Positions 23,840 to 33,779 of a stretch of 64,000 bases of DNA are shown one piece after another. A program made the translations under genes and the position numbers. The first letter of the stretch is position 1; every line of letters begins with the position of its first letter. The notes beneath the pieces were generated by a model, which worked only from the letters and a program-made list of their open reading frames with translations, was not told where the DNA came from and searched no databases. The stretch covers positions 1 to 64,000 of the forward strand of contig JAHQIW010004262.1 in assembly GCA_019055375.1 (NCBI GenBank), in the 5' to 3' direction. Source of the DNA: Parelaphostrongylus tenuis (lineage: Eukaryota; Nematoda; Chromadorea; Rhabditida; Metastrongylidae).

Positions 23840-24265
23840 GTATGCTTAGTGTCGTGAACACTTCGATGTCTTCACATTCATCAGACCGGACCAATCCAAG
23901 CCAATAAACCACAAGTGGTCTATTACAATATGGACATACATTGTTGTTTCGAGTCGATCAATGGAGTGGAGACCGCTATAGTGAAGAACCGTTCTTGTGA
24001 TGTGGATTCGCTGTTGTATTGAGCCTACTCAATGGAGTGGAGCACCACTAAAGCAAAGATTCTCACTAAGCTGTGGCCTTTAATAGAGGACGGGTGCTGA
24101 TCTATGCCGCCATTCAATATAATCTGCTTATTAGGATAATGCATTCTGCAACAATCGCTCGTATATTAGCGGACACATAAAATATTCACTGCATTGTGGG
24201 CTGACGTTTCGATCATCTCAATGCTTGAAGAGTCAAATTGACCCCACAATCGACTCGATCAGAAG
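23840..24265 (-). other. possible decayed PLE terminus with hammerhead-like blocks
   Basis: Near 24200-24250 the minus strand ends GAAACGTCAGCCCACAATG, and an upstream ATTGTGGG can pair with CCCACAAT as an 8-bp stem I; the first core box is not recognisable. Near 23850-23885 the minus strand reads CTGATGAATGT-GAAG-ACATCGAAG, with an intact first box but GAAG in place of GAAA. Either could be a relic of another PLE family. Low confidence. Confidence 0.3.
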
Positions 24266-24589
24266 TTTTTATGTTGACATGTCCAATAGCTCCTTCTATA
24301 CACTCACCGTTCTGCTCATTTGAGGCCATCTGCGCAGAATCTCACAAGAGTCAGATATGAGTTTGGTTAAGATCATAGAAATCGTTCTGAGATATGGAGC
24401 AAGACCACTCGTTATTGAATGACATGCCATACCGCAGCTCGTTTCAGGATTTTCGCATGGATCCAAAAGACCAGGTTGGATAGAAAGTTTTCATTGTTTG
24501 GTAAAACATTCAAAATTTATGCATATATTAAGACAACAAACAACAACAGCTATTCTTTAAAATCCAGGCCATCATTATCCATCATTTTT

Positions 24590-25010
24590 TGCCATCGTAT
24601 TACCAGGTGCCGGATCTGATCAACGTACCACTCCTTCGGCTTTGAATCAAAGAGCTCGTGACATACTTTTTCAGCCACATCGAGAGATTCAAATAGGCGA
24701 CCTTCCAAGAAATGTTGCATTGATCTGAAAAGGCCGTAATCAGATGGAGCAACGTCCGGACTTTAAAGTGAATGTAGTAGAATCTCAACTCCGTCCAGTT
24801 CCCTAAGCTCTGCCCTGGTCTTTTGGGCTGTGTGTGGTTTTGCGTTGTCTTGCTGAAACATAGCGCGCTTTCGACGAACAAGTTCTTGGTACTTATCGGC
24901 ACTTGTCGGCCATTTTCCAGCAGATATAGACAAATTATATATCAATAGATGCACAAAAAGTGGACCTTTCAAATGATACGGAAATCACGCACCATTCATG
25001 CGAAAAAACG
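24590..25010 (-). mobile_element. mariner transposase C-terminal half (copy M3)
   Basis: Minus strand encodes SADKYQELVRRKRAMFQQDN, then AKPHTAQKTRAELRELDGVE, then (frameshifted) SPDVAPSDYGLFRSMQHFLE and ...EKVCHELFDSKPKEWYVDQI. These are the second and third catalytic aspartate blocks of a mariner D,D34D transposase, in the right order and spacing. The N-terminal half and terminal repeats are not recognisable; a frameshift near 24770 and stops make it inactive. It cuts and pastes DNA in living members. Confidence 0.85.
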
Positions 25011-25019
25011 ACAGTCCCA

Positions 25020-26060
25020 TCCAAGCGATGGAAATTTTCTTTCCAACCTATTACTTCACTAGTCTTTTGTGCAGATGTTTGCATTCATGTGCGAGAATAG
25101 CAACTTTTACATCAAAATCCTCTAAGAAGTTTCAAATTGTGAACGGCATAACAGTTCTTAAAATCAGTAAAATGGAAGGAACTAGGAAATTCTCATGATC
25201 TGCATTCGTGTTCAGTATGTGTTGAGTGAGACGTTTCGTTTGATTTCAAGTATTTCAACTAGGTGCTTTTTTCACGGACTAGGTTGCTCTACGATAAAAA
25301 TGCTCTCCACTCAGAAGCCAATGACGTATAGCTCGGCAATTAGATCGAGAGACTTGGAAAACCTTCAACGATGACTTTTACGATGGTAAGATCTTGTCTT
25401 AAATTATTATTTAGATGAACTTGACATAGAAATTCTGTTTAGCTATTGCATCGGAGCCTTCGTTTCCTTTGAAGCCGAGTCGACGGCCCAAGGGTGGTGA
25501 ATAAAATAGCTATATCAACAATGTACAAGCTAAGCCTTTCAGGAAAATGTTTATCAGCCGCGTCAGGTTGAAGGAAAGTCGATTTCTATATTGTGGCAGT
25601 AATGAAGCACATTGAGTAAGTGTACCGATTTCACCATTTATTTCCATATGGTTTACGCACACATTTCCAAGCTTTCTATCACACCTTGTGGCTAAAAGAT
25701 TATGTAAGAACCCGAACCGATCCGTAATTTTGCATTCCACTTATTCTCAGAAGTGTTTAGTAATCCGATCAAATCCAGAGGGGAACTGGAAGAGGGAGGA
25801 GGTCCCTTGTCCTTCTCCTCTCTTCTCTCACCTGTTTCGAATTCTGCATAAATGTGCGTTAAATTGTTTTAATATAATGGAAGATTAATGTAACTGTACA
25901 GTTCAGTGATATTAACGACACCTAAGCCTAAACACTCTTTAGTTAAGGCGAAAGGTGGAATAATTTGTCTTCTGATGCGCTTACTCACTGTACTTCAGTT
26001 GCAAGCTGCTTAGTTGATGGCTACGGTATAAAGTGGCCAAAAACAAAAACTAGCGCTTAC
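25020..26060. other. unassigned DNA
   Basis: No supported gene or repeat. The frames present are short and unlike anything recognised. Confidence 0.4.
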
Positions 26061-26067
26061 GCAATTG

Positions 26068-26125
26068 TACTAAGATGTCGTAAGATGTCATGGTGTCATA
26101 AGATGTCGTAAGATGTCATTGTCGT
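26068..26125. repeat. short minisatellite, about 10-11 bp unit
   Basis: Tandem variants of TAAGATGTC(G/A)(T) occur five times, with one interruption (TGGTGTCA). Simple local expansion. Confidence 0.7.
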
Positions 26126-26364
26126 ATAATCTCAAATGACTTAACGAAAGCATCTCCTTATAACAAACACAATGACATCTTGATATGCCTGCAATGCTAT
26201 AGTATTGCTGTGCTTGTTTTCTGAGTAGGAGAATTGACGTGAAAAAAGTTATATGATGTATATCATGTATTTATGTATTTTTTCTGCAATTTATTGCTCC
26301 TGCAGGGCTACAATTATGTCCTTTTTGTTAAGAACGTTTGTCTCAAGCACATCGCAGTTGAATT

Positions 26365-27887
26365 TCAGTTTCCACCGACAGTGCCAGTTGCCGGGAAGAA
26401 TTGCGATCCAGATGGATCCCGATGTCAACATTCAAATCGCTCTGTTCACTACATTTTGCACATCGCTTTCCACCAACTCATCATGACGCTGTTTGTGGTT
26501 TACACAGGCTTCTCCTAAAAAAAACGAAGTTGGTGAGAAAAAGAAAGCAATTCCAACAGAAAGAGCTTCTGAAACTGTCAAATATGTGTCAGGAATAGGC
26601 TTTGATGCTACGTCCAGGCTATTTGGTGAGTATGAAAGACATGCATCCGTTCTATAAATTCACATTTTCGCCAAAATTCCCGTTAGGTGTCGTCGATAAT
26701 GGTGCAGAACTCCACCGTTTCTTCGTCTGCAAGAAAATGATAAGTTCTAGAACAACACCTCCTTTTATTATAGCAGCAAATTGAAAATAAAACTAAGACC
26801 AGTTTTAAGCGCTGATTTTCTGTCATTCTACAAACCCTGTAAGACATCACCCAACAGTTGATATCATATCATTTGCAGAGCAAGATAGAAAGTGAACTGC
26901 AAAGTAGCGTCGATTATGAAAGTTGAAAATCAAGTGCCGCTATGATAGTTTTCCTCATTGTCATCGACACTGACTATTGATTTTCCAAAAAAAAAAACTT
27001 TTTGGGTAGCAGCAACTACAGTTCTGCTTTTTTCATTATCTGTTTTAATTTCGGTTGAAATCATTTAAAAGGACGCTGATCATTGAAGATGCACATTTGT
27101 CTTTTAGATTAATCGCTACTTTTTGGCGTAACATTGATTCGTAACTGATGTGATCCAAATTGGCCAATATTCCAGCGTTAGGTGGAAGTGCACTCACTAC
27201 GAGCTTGGCTTTCGAGAGCGTCAAAGATCTGAATAACAATGTTTCTTACCACTTCGAAGAGTTCAGTGGAAATAGTTTTCAACTAAGTGACGTGAGCTGT
27301 GCAAGTCATATAGTACAAAGATGCCAAAGAATTTTCAGGAACTGAGACCTAATTTTGCGTCAATCCAGTATTCGCAAAAAAGACAAAATACATTAACTCT
27401 ATGAGTTATCAACTAATTCTCTGTATTACAAGAAGTGATACTAATGCTTGACCTCCATCCTTGCTAGTTACAATGACAAGAACTTGAGCAGAAACATTAG
27501 CCATATTAGTATAAGCCATAAAGGATAAAAAAGGATAAGGCTTTCTGCCGTTGATCAATTCCTAAGGAATGCGCCTTGCATTCGTCTTTTATTTTTTAAT
27601 TTCGTTGTGGTGATTGAATGTATATCTAGCTTTCACAATGGCTCGCGGTGGCCTTCCGCTGAACCGAGTCAGTGCAGCTGATCCTCCCAGACAAGCCTGA
27701 GACTGGTCTGGTACCCAATTCACCGACCCTGGAGGGTTGATGGCTTGGTGAGCCATGAGCGCTAGATCGAACCATCGACCTCCTGTGCGACTCAGAGAAC
27801 CTCTAACCACTGCGCCACATGCGCTCCTAACATAAGACATGGTAACAGGCACACCGAAACCGGTGACGGTGAAGGTTGTAATGCTCG
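26365..27887 (-). pseudogene. secreted-protein family copy D, split by a SINE
   Basis: Minus-strand remains: exon 2 in two parts (27833-27887 and about 27420-27523) separated by the SINE at 27524-27832, exon 3 about 27085-27228, exon 4 26558-26726, exon 5 26365-26499. Part one reads TFTVTGFGVPVTMSY and part two continues MAYTNMANVSAQVL...LVSLLVIQ. Exon 3 (IFDALESQARS) has a 4-nt duplication. Exon 4 starts after TTGCAG (DEETVEFCTIIDD) and has a 1-nt deletion at CACCTAACGGG. Exon 5 begins TTNSVMMSW and has lost its AG acceptor and frame. Exon 1 was not found; repeats occupy the expected place. Clearly dead. Confidence 0.75.
27524..27832 (-). mobile_element. SINE family 1 inserted in exon 2 of copy D
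   Basis: Minus strand begins AGGAGCGCATGTGGCGCAG and has a pol III A box (TGGCGCAGTGGTTAGAGG) and B box (GGTTCGATC), followed by a body (GCTCATGGCTCACCAAGCC, TCTGGGAGGATCAGCTG) and an A/T-rich tail with TTATCCTTTTTTATCC. tRNA-derived SINE. Flanking ATAAGCCAT (27515-27523) and ATAAGACAT (27833-27841) look like a target-site duplication with one change. Other copies are at 41043-41328 and 56410-56706. Confidence 0.85.
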
Positions 27888-28084
27888 CTGCATCAAAATT
27901 TCTGTAGTTTTGAGAGAAATAATTGATATTTTATTCCCTATGTTGATTGATTTTTTACTTTGTTGTTATATTCTACGTTCAAACTGTGGGCAAAAGGATC
28001 GGCCTGCGACAGCTCCAGAGTGCTAGTATGGTATAAGATGTATTATTTATTATTTATGACCCGTCACGACAATTTTTATTGTGC

Positions 28085-28215
28085 GGATCACAGTGCTCCT
28101 AGCATTCGATTCGTTTTTCGATTTCTTCTTGGACGACGTAGACTACCGACACTCGTGTTGCCAGCACTTTCTCTACGCTACAACTCATCTATACGTGAGC
28201 AACTAACTGCCAAAG
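28085..28215 (-). mobile_element. partial SINE family 2
   Basis: AGCATTCGATTCGTTTTTCG, TTTCTTCTTGGACGACGTAG and the following bases match, inverted, the 3' half of the element at 54364-54632 (AGAAGAAGGCGAAAAGAAAT-type region). The tRNA-like head is missing. Confidence 0.5.
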
Positions 28216-28268
28216 GTTTGGTCTGGTAGTCGTTATCGACTTCAAACCCAGTCATGCTGTCATTTATT

Positions 28269-28305
28269 GGATATATATATATATATATTATATATATATA
28301 TAATG
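28269..28305. repeat. (TA)n microsatellite
   Basis: About 35 bases of nearly pure alternating AT with one phase break near the centre. Confidence 0.9.
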
Positions 28306-28309
28306 AAGA

Positions 28310-29200
28310 AAGATTTCTTCTTATTTAATTACTTTATAGCGGTGGTATGATACTACAAAAACTGACACAAAAAATTTTGCACATCGATGTATATTTGTAA
28401 GTGCTCATTTTTATTTTTGTTAAACAATTACCTGAGCGGATATGGGAATCATGTTCACGGGTGAAGAGATTTGCTTTGAACAAATTAATAGCGTTCATGC
28501 TTTGAACACCTGAATCTATGAATTAAAAGTGATCCTTCCAGTGATTGTTTTTGATGTTACTCTGTTAACTTTGTATACATATACGTTAACTTCTCGAGAG
28601 GTGAGCGAGTGCATTTCTAGTCAACTTCACAGTACTTTCGCATGGAACTCCATTTCGTGGAGCTGTCACATGAAATCTTTTGTATCTTAAAATTTCTGTT
28701 ACTTCAGTTTTTATTCAGAGAAATCAATTTATCAAAGGATAAACACCATCCTGATAGAAGATAATCAACCCTTGGCACGGCAAAAGCTGGGTGTCTTCCT
28801 CCTAGAGAGCATGAGATTGGCGATCAAAGAAGTCGGTGAAGTCTCCTTTGAGCTGGTTGTAACATCGAATTTCTTCTATCGAAGGTGCTGCTTCAGTTGT
28901 GCAGAAGAGATGATATGACGATAACGCACTTTCGCTACGCGAGATGTGGTACCGTGGGCCCAGCCTAATCTTTTGAATTGTGACTAGTTGACTTTATAAT
29001 GTGAAGTGGTCTGTCAATGCATAAATGTTCATCGAGAAACAGCTTTGTGGTAGTTATCTCATTTAGATGGCGTACGACATCCTATGGCCGCATTCAAGTG
29101 TCAGCTCTAAGTGACATTCAAGCTCTGAACCTGTATGAAGAATTACATCTGTTGTTTTTCGCTACATAATACTGAGCTACCTCATGGCTTTTTTACCACT
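28310..29200. other. unassigned DNA
   Basis: No coding sequence or repeat recognised before the duplicated segment that starts near 29200. Confidence 0.4.
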
Positions 29201-29269
29201 ATTGTTTTATTCACATTTTTCTGCTTCAAATCGGGTTATTGGAAAGGCTTTGGTACGTTGGAGAATAGT

Positions 29270-30400
29270 TCAGTAGCTTTAGCCAAGAGATAAATGAAGT
29301 GCACTTGCACCGCCGATTGTTCAATTGAGAATCAAATTGAATCAGCTCATGTTACGCACATTATGCTTCATGAATACAAGCTAGAGAGCGCTGTATGAAA
29401 GACGGCAGAGAAAATCAGCACTGCGTCTAAGCCATGCGCCATTACCAATCGGACAGTAATTCATGGCTCTAGCGTTTCAACGAAGGCGATGCGAAAGGTC
29501 GAAGTTAGCATCACTTTGGTCAGTCAATTATTTTTTGCGAAGACGCCTTGTGCCGCGAGATGCAAATGCAGAGATTTGCTAGCGCTAGAGATTTGCTGCA
29601 AACACTGAACATGGCCTGGCGCAATCGCGCGCAATCTAAATGATTTGGTCAACAGCAAGGGATGCTTCGTGGACACCGCGTACATTCATCCGATCACGAT
29701 CACTCTGCATCTGTAACAATCTGAGGAAGTCTCTTGCTGCGACTGCATAGGCAGGATTTTCCCACATCGCTAATGAGATAAGTACTGCGTCTACAACGAG
29801 AGCTTCGGTGGTACGGTGGTAGCACGCCTCAGCTATGGGTGATTTCAACTGCCGTCTGAGGTCGAGTTTTGCTTACCACTCCCTCGCACATATAATGAGA
29901 GCAACATTTGCCCACGTCTACTGGTTGTCTCGTGACATAGATAAGCTAGCTCATTTGAAGCCCATGTTCAATCCACAGAAGTTATGGTCTCGGTTTTTGG
30001 AAATAGGCGAGGCATGCTATTGGGAGCTCTCGACGACAAGTAGACAATCAATGCCGACGTCTACGGGGAGTGACATCAGAAAAAGTCGCAGCAATGCGAG
30101 AGAGATGTCTGAAACAACTTAGTTCGCCTTCTCCGAGATGACGTTCAGCCTCACATTGCAAAATCGAATCTCCACATTCTGAAGAAACGAACCTGGACCA
30201 CGGTATCACATCCATCTTATAATCAGCATGTACGCGAAAAAAAATTCAAAGACTACACCGGCTCAGTGGCATCATCGATTTCTTTGATCTCCAACCCTAC
30301 TTTTTGAGATAAAGTCAACCAATCCTTGCCGAGCAAATGATTGCATATTATTGATTGAAAGTGATTATGTTGGTGACTAATTGATTTCTCAAACAGATAA
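29270..30400 (+). mobile_element. mariner-family transposase remnant (copy M2)
   Basis: Same element and position as M1. Around 30137-30240 it reads RDDVQPHIAKSNLHILKKRT and TTVSHPSYNQ, the decayed relative of mariner DNARPHxAK...HPPYSPD. Near 30295-30390 it reads FFDLQP...LAEQMIAYY...VMLVTN in broken frames, corresponding to the C-terminal FF-S-P...W...GEYxxD region. N-terminal fragments resembling M1 are near 29330-29540. Multiple stops; inactive. Confidence 0.65.
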
Positions 30401-30833
30401 CGATAGAATTAGTAAAGGTGATAAAATGCAAAAAAAAATTCGTTGAACTTGATCCGTTGACCGATATACTATAAACGCCTGTTCATCAACAGTTATTTGT
30501 GCTATTTTCGTTTTCGTTTTCGTTATGGTATTGAGCATTAATGTCTTCCTATTGATCTAATTCATCGCTATATTATTTTTGCACCATCATCTCCCAATAT
30601 TTTCATGGACAAGAGGGAGAGAATACTTAAACAAATTTAAAGCAATGGAAAGGTCTTTCTATTCAAAATTATTTGTATTTTTTTTGCTACTATTCAGGAA
30701 AATGCGCTCAGTCAAAGTTTATCGCACTGTACGCACTTTTCTATTTGCCAATTTATTGTTGCTGTAACGTCAAAAATTTTACAGTAATATCTCAGAATAG
30801 AAATTTTTGTCTTCAACTTATCACAATTTCATT

Positions 30834-32300
30834 TTAGTTTCCGGCAAAAGAGATGACTGCTGAGGAGAAATGCGATCCAAATGCGCCCGATTCCACTATT
30901 CGAATTGCTTTGTTTAGCATATTATGCCGCATCATTCTCGACCAATTCGCCATAATGATGTTTGTGGTCTATAAAAAATTATTTACTTTATTGAGCAAAC
31001 TTGTATAGATAGAAAGCCGTTTTAACCCTGAAAGTTCCTGTTGTTGACGTGTAATTGGTGGGATTAGGCATCTTTACTTTCCTGCCCATATACATGCTCG
31101 TCTTCGCATCATTTTTAGTGCAACTTCCCGTTACGTGTTGTAGACAATGATGCAGTATTGTGGCATCTCGCCAAGACGCCTTCTTCTATAAGAAGTGTTA
31201 ACAAAAAAGGTATCGGAACAGTGCTAAGCACTGATTATTTTCCATTAATCTGAATACCTCGGGCCATAAACCGGCACTTCAAATAAGACATCATTCGTTG
31301 GAACGGATATAAAAAAATCTGTTCAAAAGCCACCATCCATTGTAACTTTTCTTATTTCGGAGCCATCATAATAACACTCCATATTTTAGTCCATTTTCCA
31401 TTTATTTTATAGAATGTCTTTTTTACATTTATGAGTACACCCCTTGTCTAGTGGATAATTATTTCTGCTCGAAATCCATGTTTAGTATTGAATACCCACT
31501 CAAAGTAGTCTTATCCGTTGGATTAAGAGATGTTTGGCATCCCATTGGTTCATAAGTAATTTTGATTTCTAGTTGGCCCAAATGCTCGTAATTACAGCAT
31601 CAGGTAGCAGTGTGCTACGACCCTGACGTTTCAGAATATCGAAGACCTGAAGAATGATTTTTTACTGTTGGTAAACTTTATTGGAAATATTCCTAAACAA
31701 ATTTTGTGGAGCTAGGCAAGTGATATTAGTACTAAAAAGTTGACAAAATAGTAAGAAAAAAACGGAGTTCGTCTCTAGCAACTTGTCATACGCGCGAGAA
31801 AAGCACCTGAGTTTATGAGTTGGGAACTCAGTGTTTGCATTACAAGGCTTAATACAAATCCGTGTGCTCCGGCTTTGTCAGTTGCAATATCAGAAACTTA
31901 AGAAGTTAGTCTGGCACTGCGGCATATACCATTTGAACAAAGAAAGTTGTGAACTCGGTGAGGGGAAACGTCGTAAAGCTTTCTGCTGCGGAATTTCTCG
32001 GCCTTTTTGATGAGTAATTCGAGGTCAAACCACTATCTCAAATGATAACTAAGGGATGCTTGAATTTTTATGTTCATATTTCGGAATCCTTTGATCAAAG
32101 GGCTTCAATTGAATTAGCTCTTGAGCTGATGATGCCTTAGATGAATTCATTCGCACTGTGTTCATAGACATTCATTAAGGATCGTAGATATGTGTACAAA
32201 TCCTTGAAATCATTGACGACCTGCAGGCAACATTCCGCTGCCTAACACTGTCGAATGAGTAGCTGCCAGCGAAATCAGGGCAGGATCGATCAGAAGTCTA
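30834..32300 (-). pseudogene. secreted-protein family copy E (decayed)
   Basis: Minus strand: exon 1 about 32226-32300 (LAATHSTVLGSGMLPAG), exon 2 about 31843-31995, exon 3 about 31510-31646, exon 4 about 31045-31210, exon 5 30834-30968. Exon 5 is fully open, TTNIIMANWSRMMRHNMLNK to FAGN-TAA, with a TTATAG acceptor. Exon 3 (VFDILKRQGRSTLLPDAVIT) loses frame before ITYEPMGCQTSLNP. Exon 2 has a 1-nt deletion, and its donor reads CTGAGT instead of GTGAGT. Exon 4 has the same 1-nt deletion (ACGTAACGGGA) as copy D. Closest relative is copy B, in a duplicated segment. Confidence 0.75.
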
Positions 32301-32606
32301 GCCGTGTCAGTTTTTGGAAACTTTCATTTCTTTCTCAGAATCTAAGGCAAATTTTAAGACTCAATTACAAACAAATTATCCACTTTTTGCATTTCATCAT
32401 TTACACGGTAACAAAAAATCTTGTACTTAGCACTTATACGTAAGTAATATCGGCATGACAGCTCGCTATTTTTCAAGAGTCCCAGAAGTTTTTCAAAGCA
32501 GGAGGTAGTTGATTAACGAGGTGAAACTTGTCACAAATGCTGACCGACGATAAGCTGTGTGGATAAGACTACTTGGACAAAATTAGTTTCACAGGTAGAG
32601 CTTAGC

Positions 32607-32638
32607 TCCCGCCTTTTCATTTCTGATGCTTCACCATA
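32607..32638 (-). promoter_or_regulatory. conserved upstream motif of the secreted-protein family (copy E)
   Basis: Plus-strand CCGCCTTTTCATTTCTGATG, about 0.3 kb upstream of exon 1, matches the copies upstream of B, C and F. Confidence 0.4.
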
Positions 32639-32715
32639 AAATTCTAACTTTATCACAGACTTTCAGTTTTATCACGCGTATGATTCGTGGGAGCAGAGAA
32701 GCATATCAATGTTTA

Positions 32716-32933
32716 GAGAAAACTTATCTTGATTAGCTGACGCGAGGTTGATAAAACAGTTGTAGAAATTCGGCTGACGTTTCGGCGACCCGCCTTCTTC
32801 AGAGCCTGGACGTATATAGTATTAGTCTATTTGAATGATCGGATGGTCTTATTTATATGCTGCCTAGGTCACGTTAGAAGATCAAACGAAGAAAGGGCGC
32901 GAGATCTCGCGTGATGGTGACGCACTCGTCCTT
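32716..32933 (-). repeat. left inverted terminal repeat of PLE copy 2
   Basis: Exact reverse complement of 33466-33683. It includes, on the minus strand, the last codons of the endonuclease frame (DECVTITRDLAPFLRLIF) and a hammerhead ribozyme. Confidence 0.95.
32772..32806 (-). ncRNA. hammerhead ribozyme in left arm of PLE copy 2
   Basis: Mirror image of 33593-33627: stem I GGCT/AGCC, CTGAAGA, stem II GGCG/CGCC with loop GGT and one extra A, GAAAC, GTC. Faces outward from the element. Confidence 0.75.
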
Positions 32934-33525
32934 CACAAGTGGAATTAGGTCACAAAAGAACAATACTCCGCACCTGAATAGAGTCCCCTTCAAATTACCA
33001 TTTATATCAAACGAGATTAGTAGCGCGGTTAGAAGGTGCCTGAAAAGATGCGGTCTTGAAAATTCCGTGGTAATTATCGAAACCCCACCTCCCACCCTAC
33101 GCCATCAGCTGATCCGCAATAGACTCTATGATCGATTGTGCAACACCAACAACTGTATGATCTGCCCCAACGGAAAAGAGGGAGATTGTATGAGATCAGG
33201 CACAATTTATTTGCTAACATGTAAAACATGCGGGGAAGAATATATAGGCGAAACGGGAAGACCACTTTTCGTCCGCATAAAAGAACATCTAGACAGTAAA
33301 TCTAAAATAGATAAAACCAAACCTTTAGGTTTACATAGGGCACAAAAACACAACAATAAGGATTTTGATGTGACTGTCACAATCCTGGCGCAGGAATCAA
33401 AAACATCCACGCGCAAAACTCTTGAGGCATTTTGGATAAACGCCCAAAACCCCGAAATGAATCGGAAGGACGAGTGCGTCACCATCACGCGAGATCTCGC
33501 GCCCTTTCTTCGTTTGATCTTCTAA
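32911..33525 (+). CDS. GIY-YIG endonuclease domain of a 5'-truncated Penelope-like element
   Basis: A 204-codon open frame. Residues 1-8 come from the inverted left arm, so the start is an artefact; element-derived protein begins at about residue 9 (SGIRSQKNNTP). Residues 30-75 match the pre-endonuclease linker (FISNEI...RRCLKRCGL...RHQLIRNRLYD). A zinc-knuckle-like CMIC...C lies at residues 82-93. The GIY-YIG core is TIY at 98-100 and YIGETGR at 111-117, with R122 and E125-H126 (RIKEH), then PLGLHRAQKH at 138-147 and LEAFWI at 171-176. In PLEs this domain makes the target nick for priming reverse transcription. The reverse transcriptase is missing, so this is a fragment, but the frame itself is intact. 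Stop TAA falls within the right inverted arm. Confidence 0.85.
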   Translation: MMVTHSSFTSGIRSQKNNTPHLNRVPFKLPFISNEISSAVRRCLKRCGLENSVVIIETPPPTLRHQLIRNRLYDRLCNTNNCMICPNGKEGDCMRSGTIYLLTCKTCGEEYIGETGRPLFVRIKEHLDSKSKIDKTKPLGLHRAQKHNNKDFDVTVTILAQESKTSTRKTLEAFWINAQNPEMNRKDECVTITRDLAPFLRLIF

Positions 33526-33683
33526 CGTGACCTAGGCAGCATATAAATAAGACCATCCGATCATTCAAATAGACTAATACTATATACGTCCAGGCTCTGA
33601 AGAAGGCGGGTCGCCGAAACGTCAGCCGAATTTCTACAACTGTTTTATCAACCTCGCGTCAGCTAATCAAGATAAGTTTTCTC
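33466..33683 (+). repeat. right inverted terminal repeat of PLE copy 2
   Basis: Exact reverse complement of 32716-32933. Contains the 3' end of the endonuclease frame, about 65 bp of 3' leader and the hammerhead ribozyme at 33593-33627. Confidence 0.95.
33593..33627 (+). ncRNA. hammerhead ribozyme in right arm of PLE copy 2
   Basis: GGCT (33593-33596), CTGAAGA (33597-33603), one A, stem II GGCG/CGCC with loop GGT, GAAAC (33616-33620), GTC (33621-33623), AGCC (33624-33627). Stem I pairs GGCT with AGCC. Stem III is only AC/GT with no loop, as reported for PLE hammerheads, which probably cleave as dimers. Predicted cleavage is after C33623. Confidence 0.75.
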
Positions 33684-33779
33684 CATTTTCATATATCAAT
33701 TGATTATGCCGAGGTTTATAGAAAGTCGAACTTTTGAATTGTTGCAATGTTTAGAGAAATTTTTGTAGCATTTTAATAA

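Larger units (their letters stand above)
32716..33683 (+). mobile_element. Penelope-like element with perfect 218-bp inverted termini (copy 2)
   Basis: Arms 32716-32933 and 33466-33683 are exact inverted copies over 218 bp as read here; between them is an open GIY-YIG endonuclease region. Each arm ends in a hammerhead ribozyme. PLEs often carry a partly inverted 5' terminus from their unusual integration, which fits. The zero divergence between arms indicates very recent insertion. ATATCAAT occurs just outside both ends (32703-32710 and 33693-33700) and may be a target duplication with a few extra bases. The reverse transcriptase is absent, so it cannot move on its own. Confidence 0.85.

Noticed and set aside
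30835..31000. Conserved plus-strand reading IRIALF...DQFAIMMFVVY, repeated at 19.8, 26.4 and 39.8 kb, resembling a membrane segment
   Set aside because: It is the complement of exon 5 of the family. The minus-strand reading (TTNIIMANWSR...GN-stop) has a splice acceptor and the same stop position in intact copies, so the plus-strand reading is a shadow.
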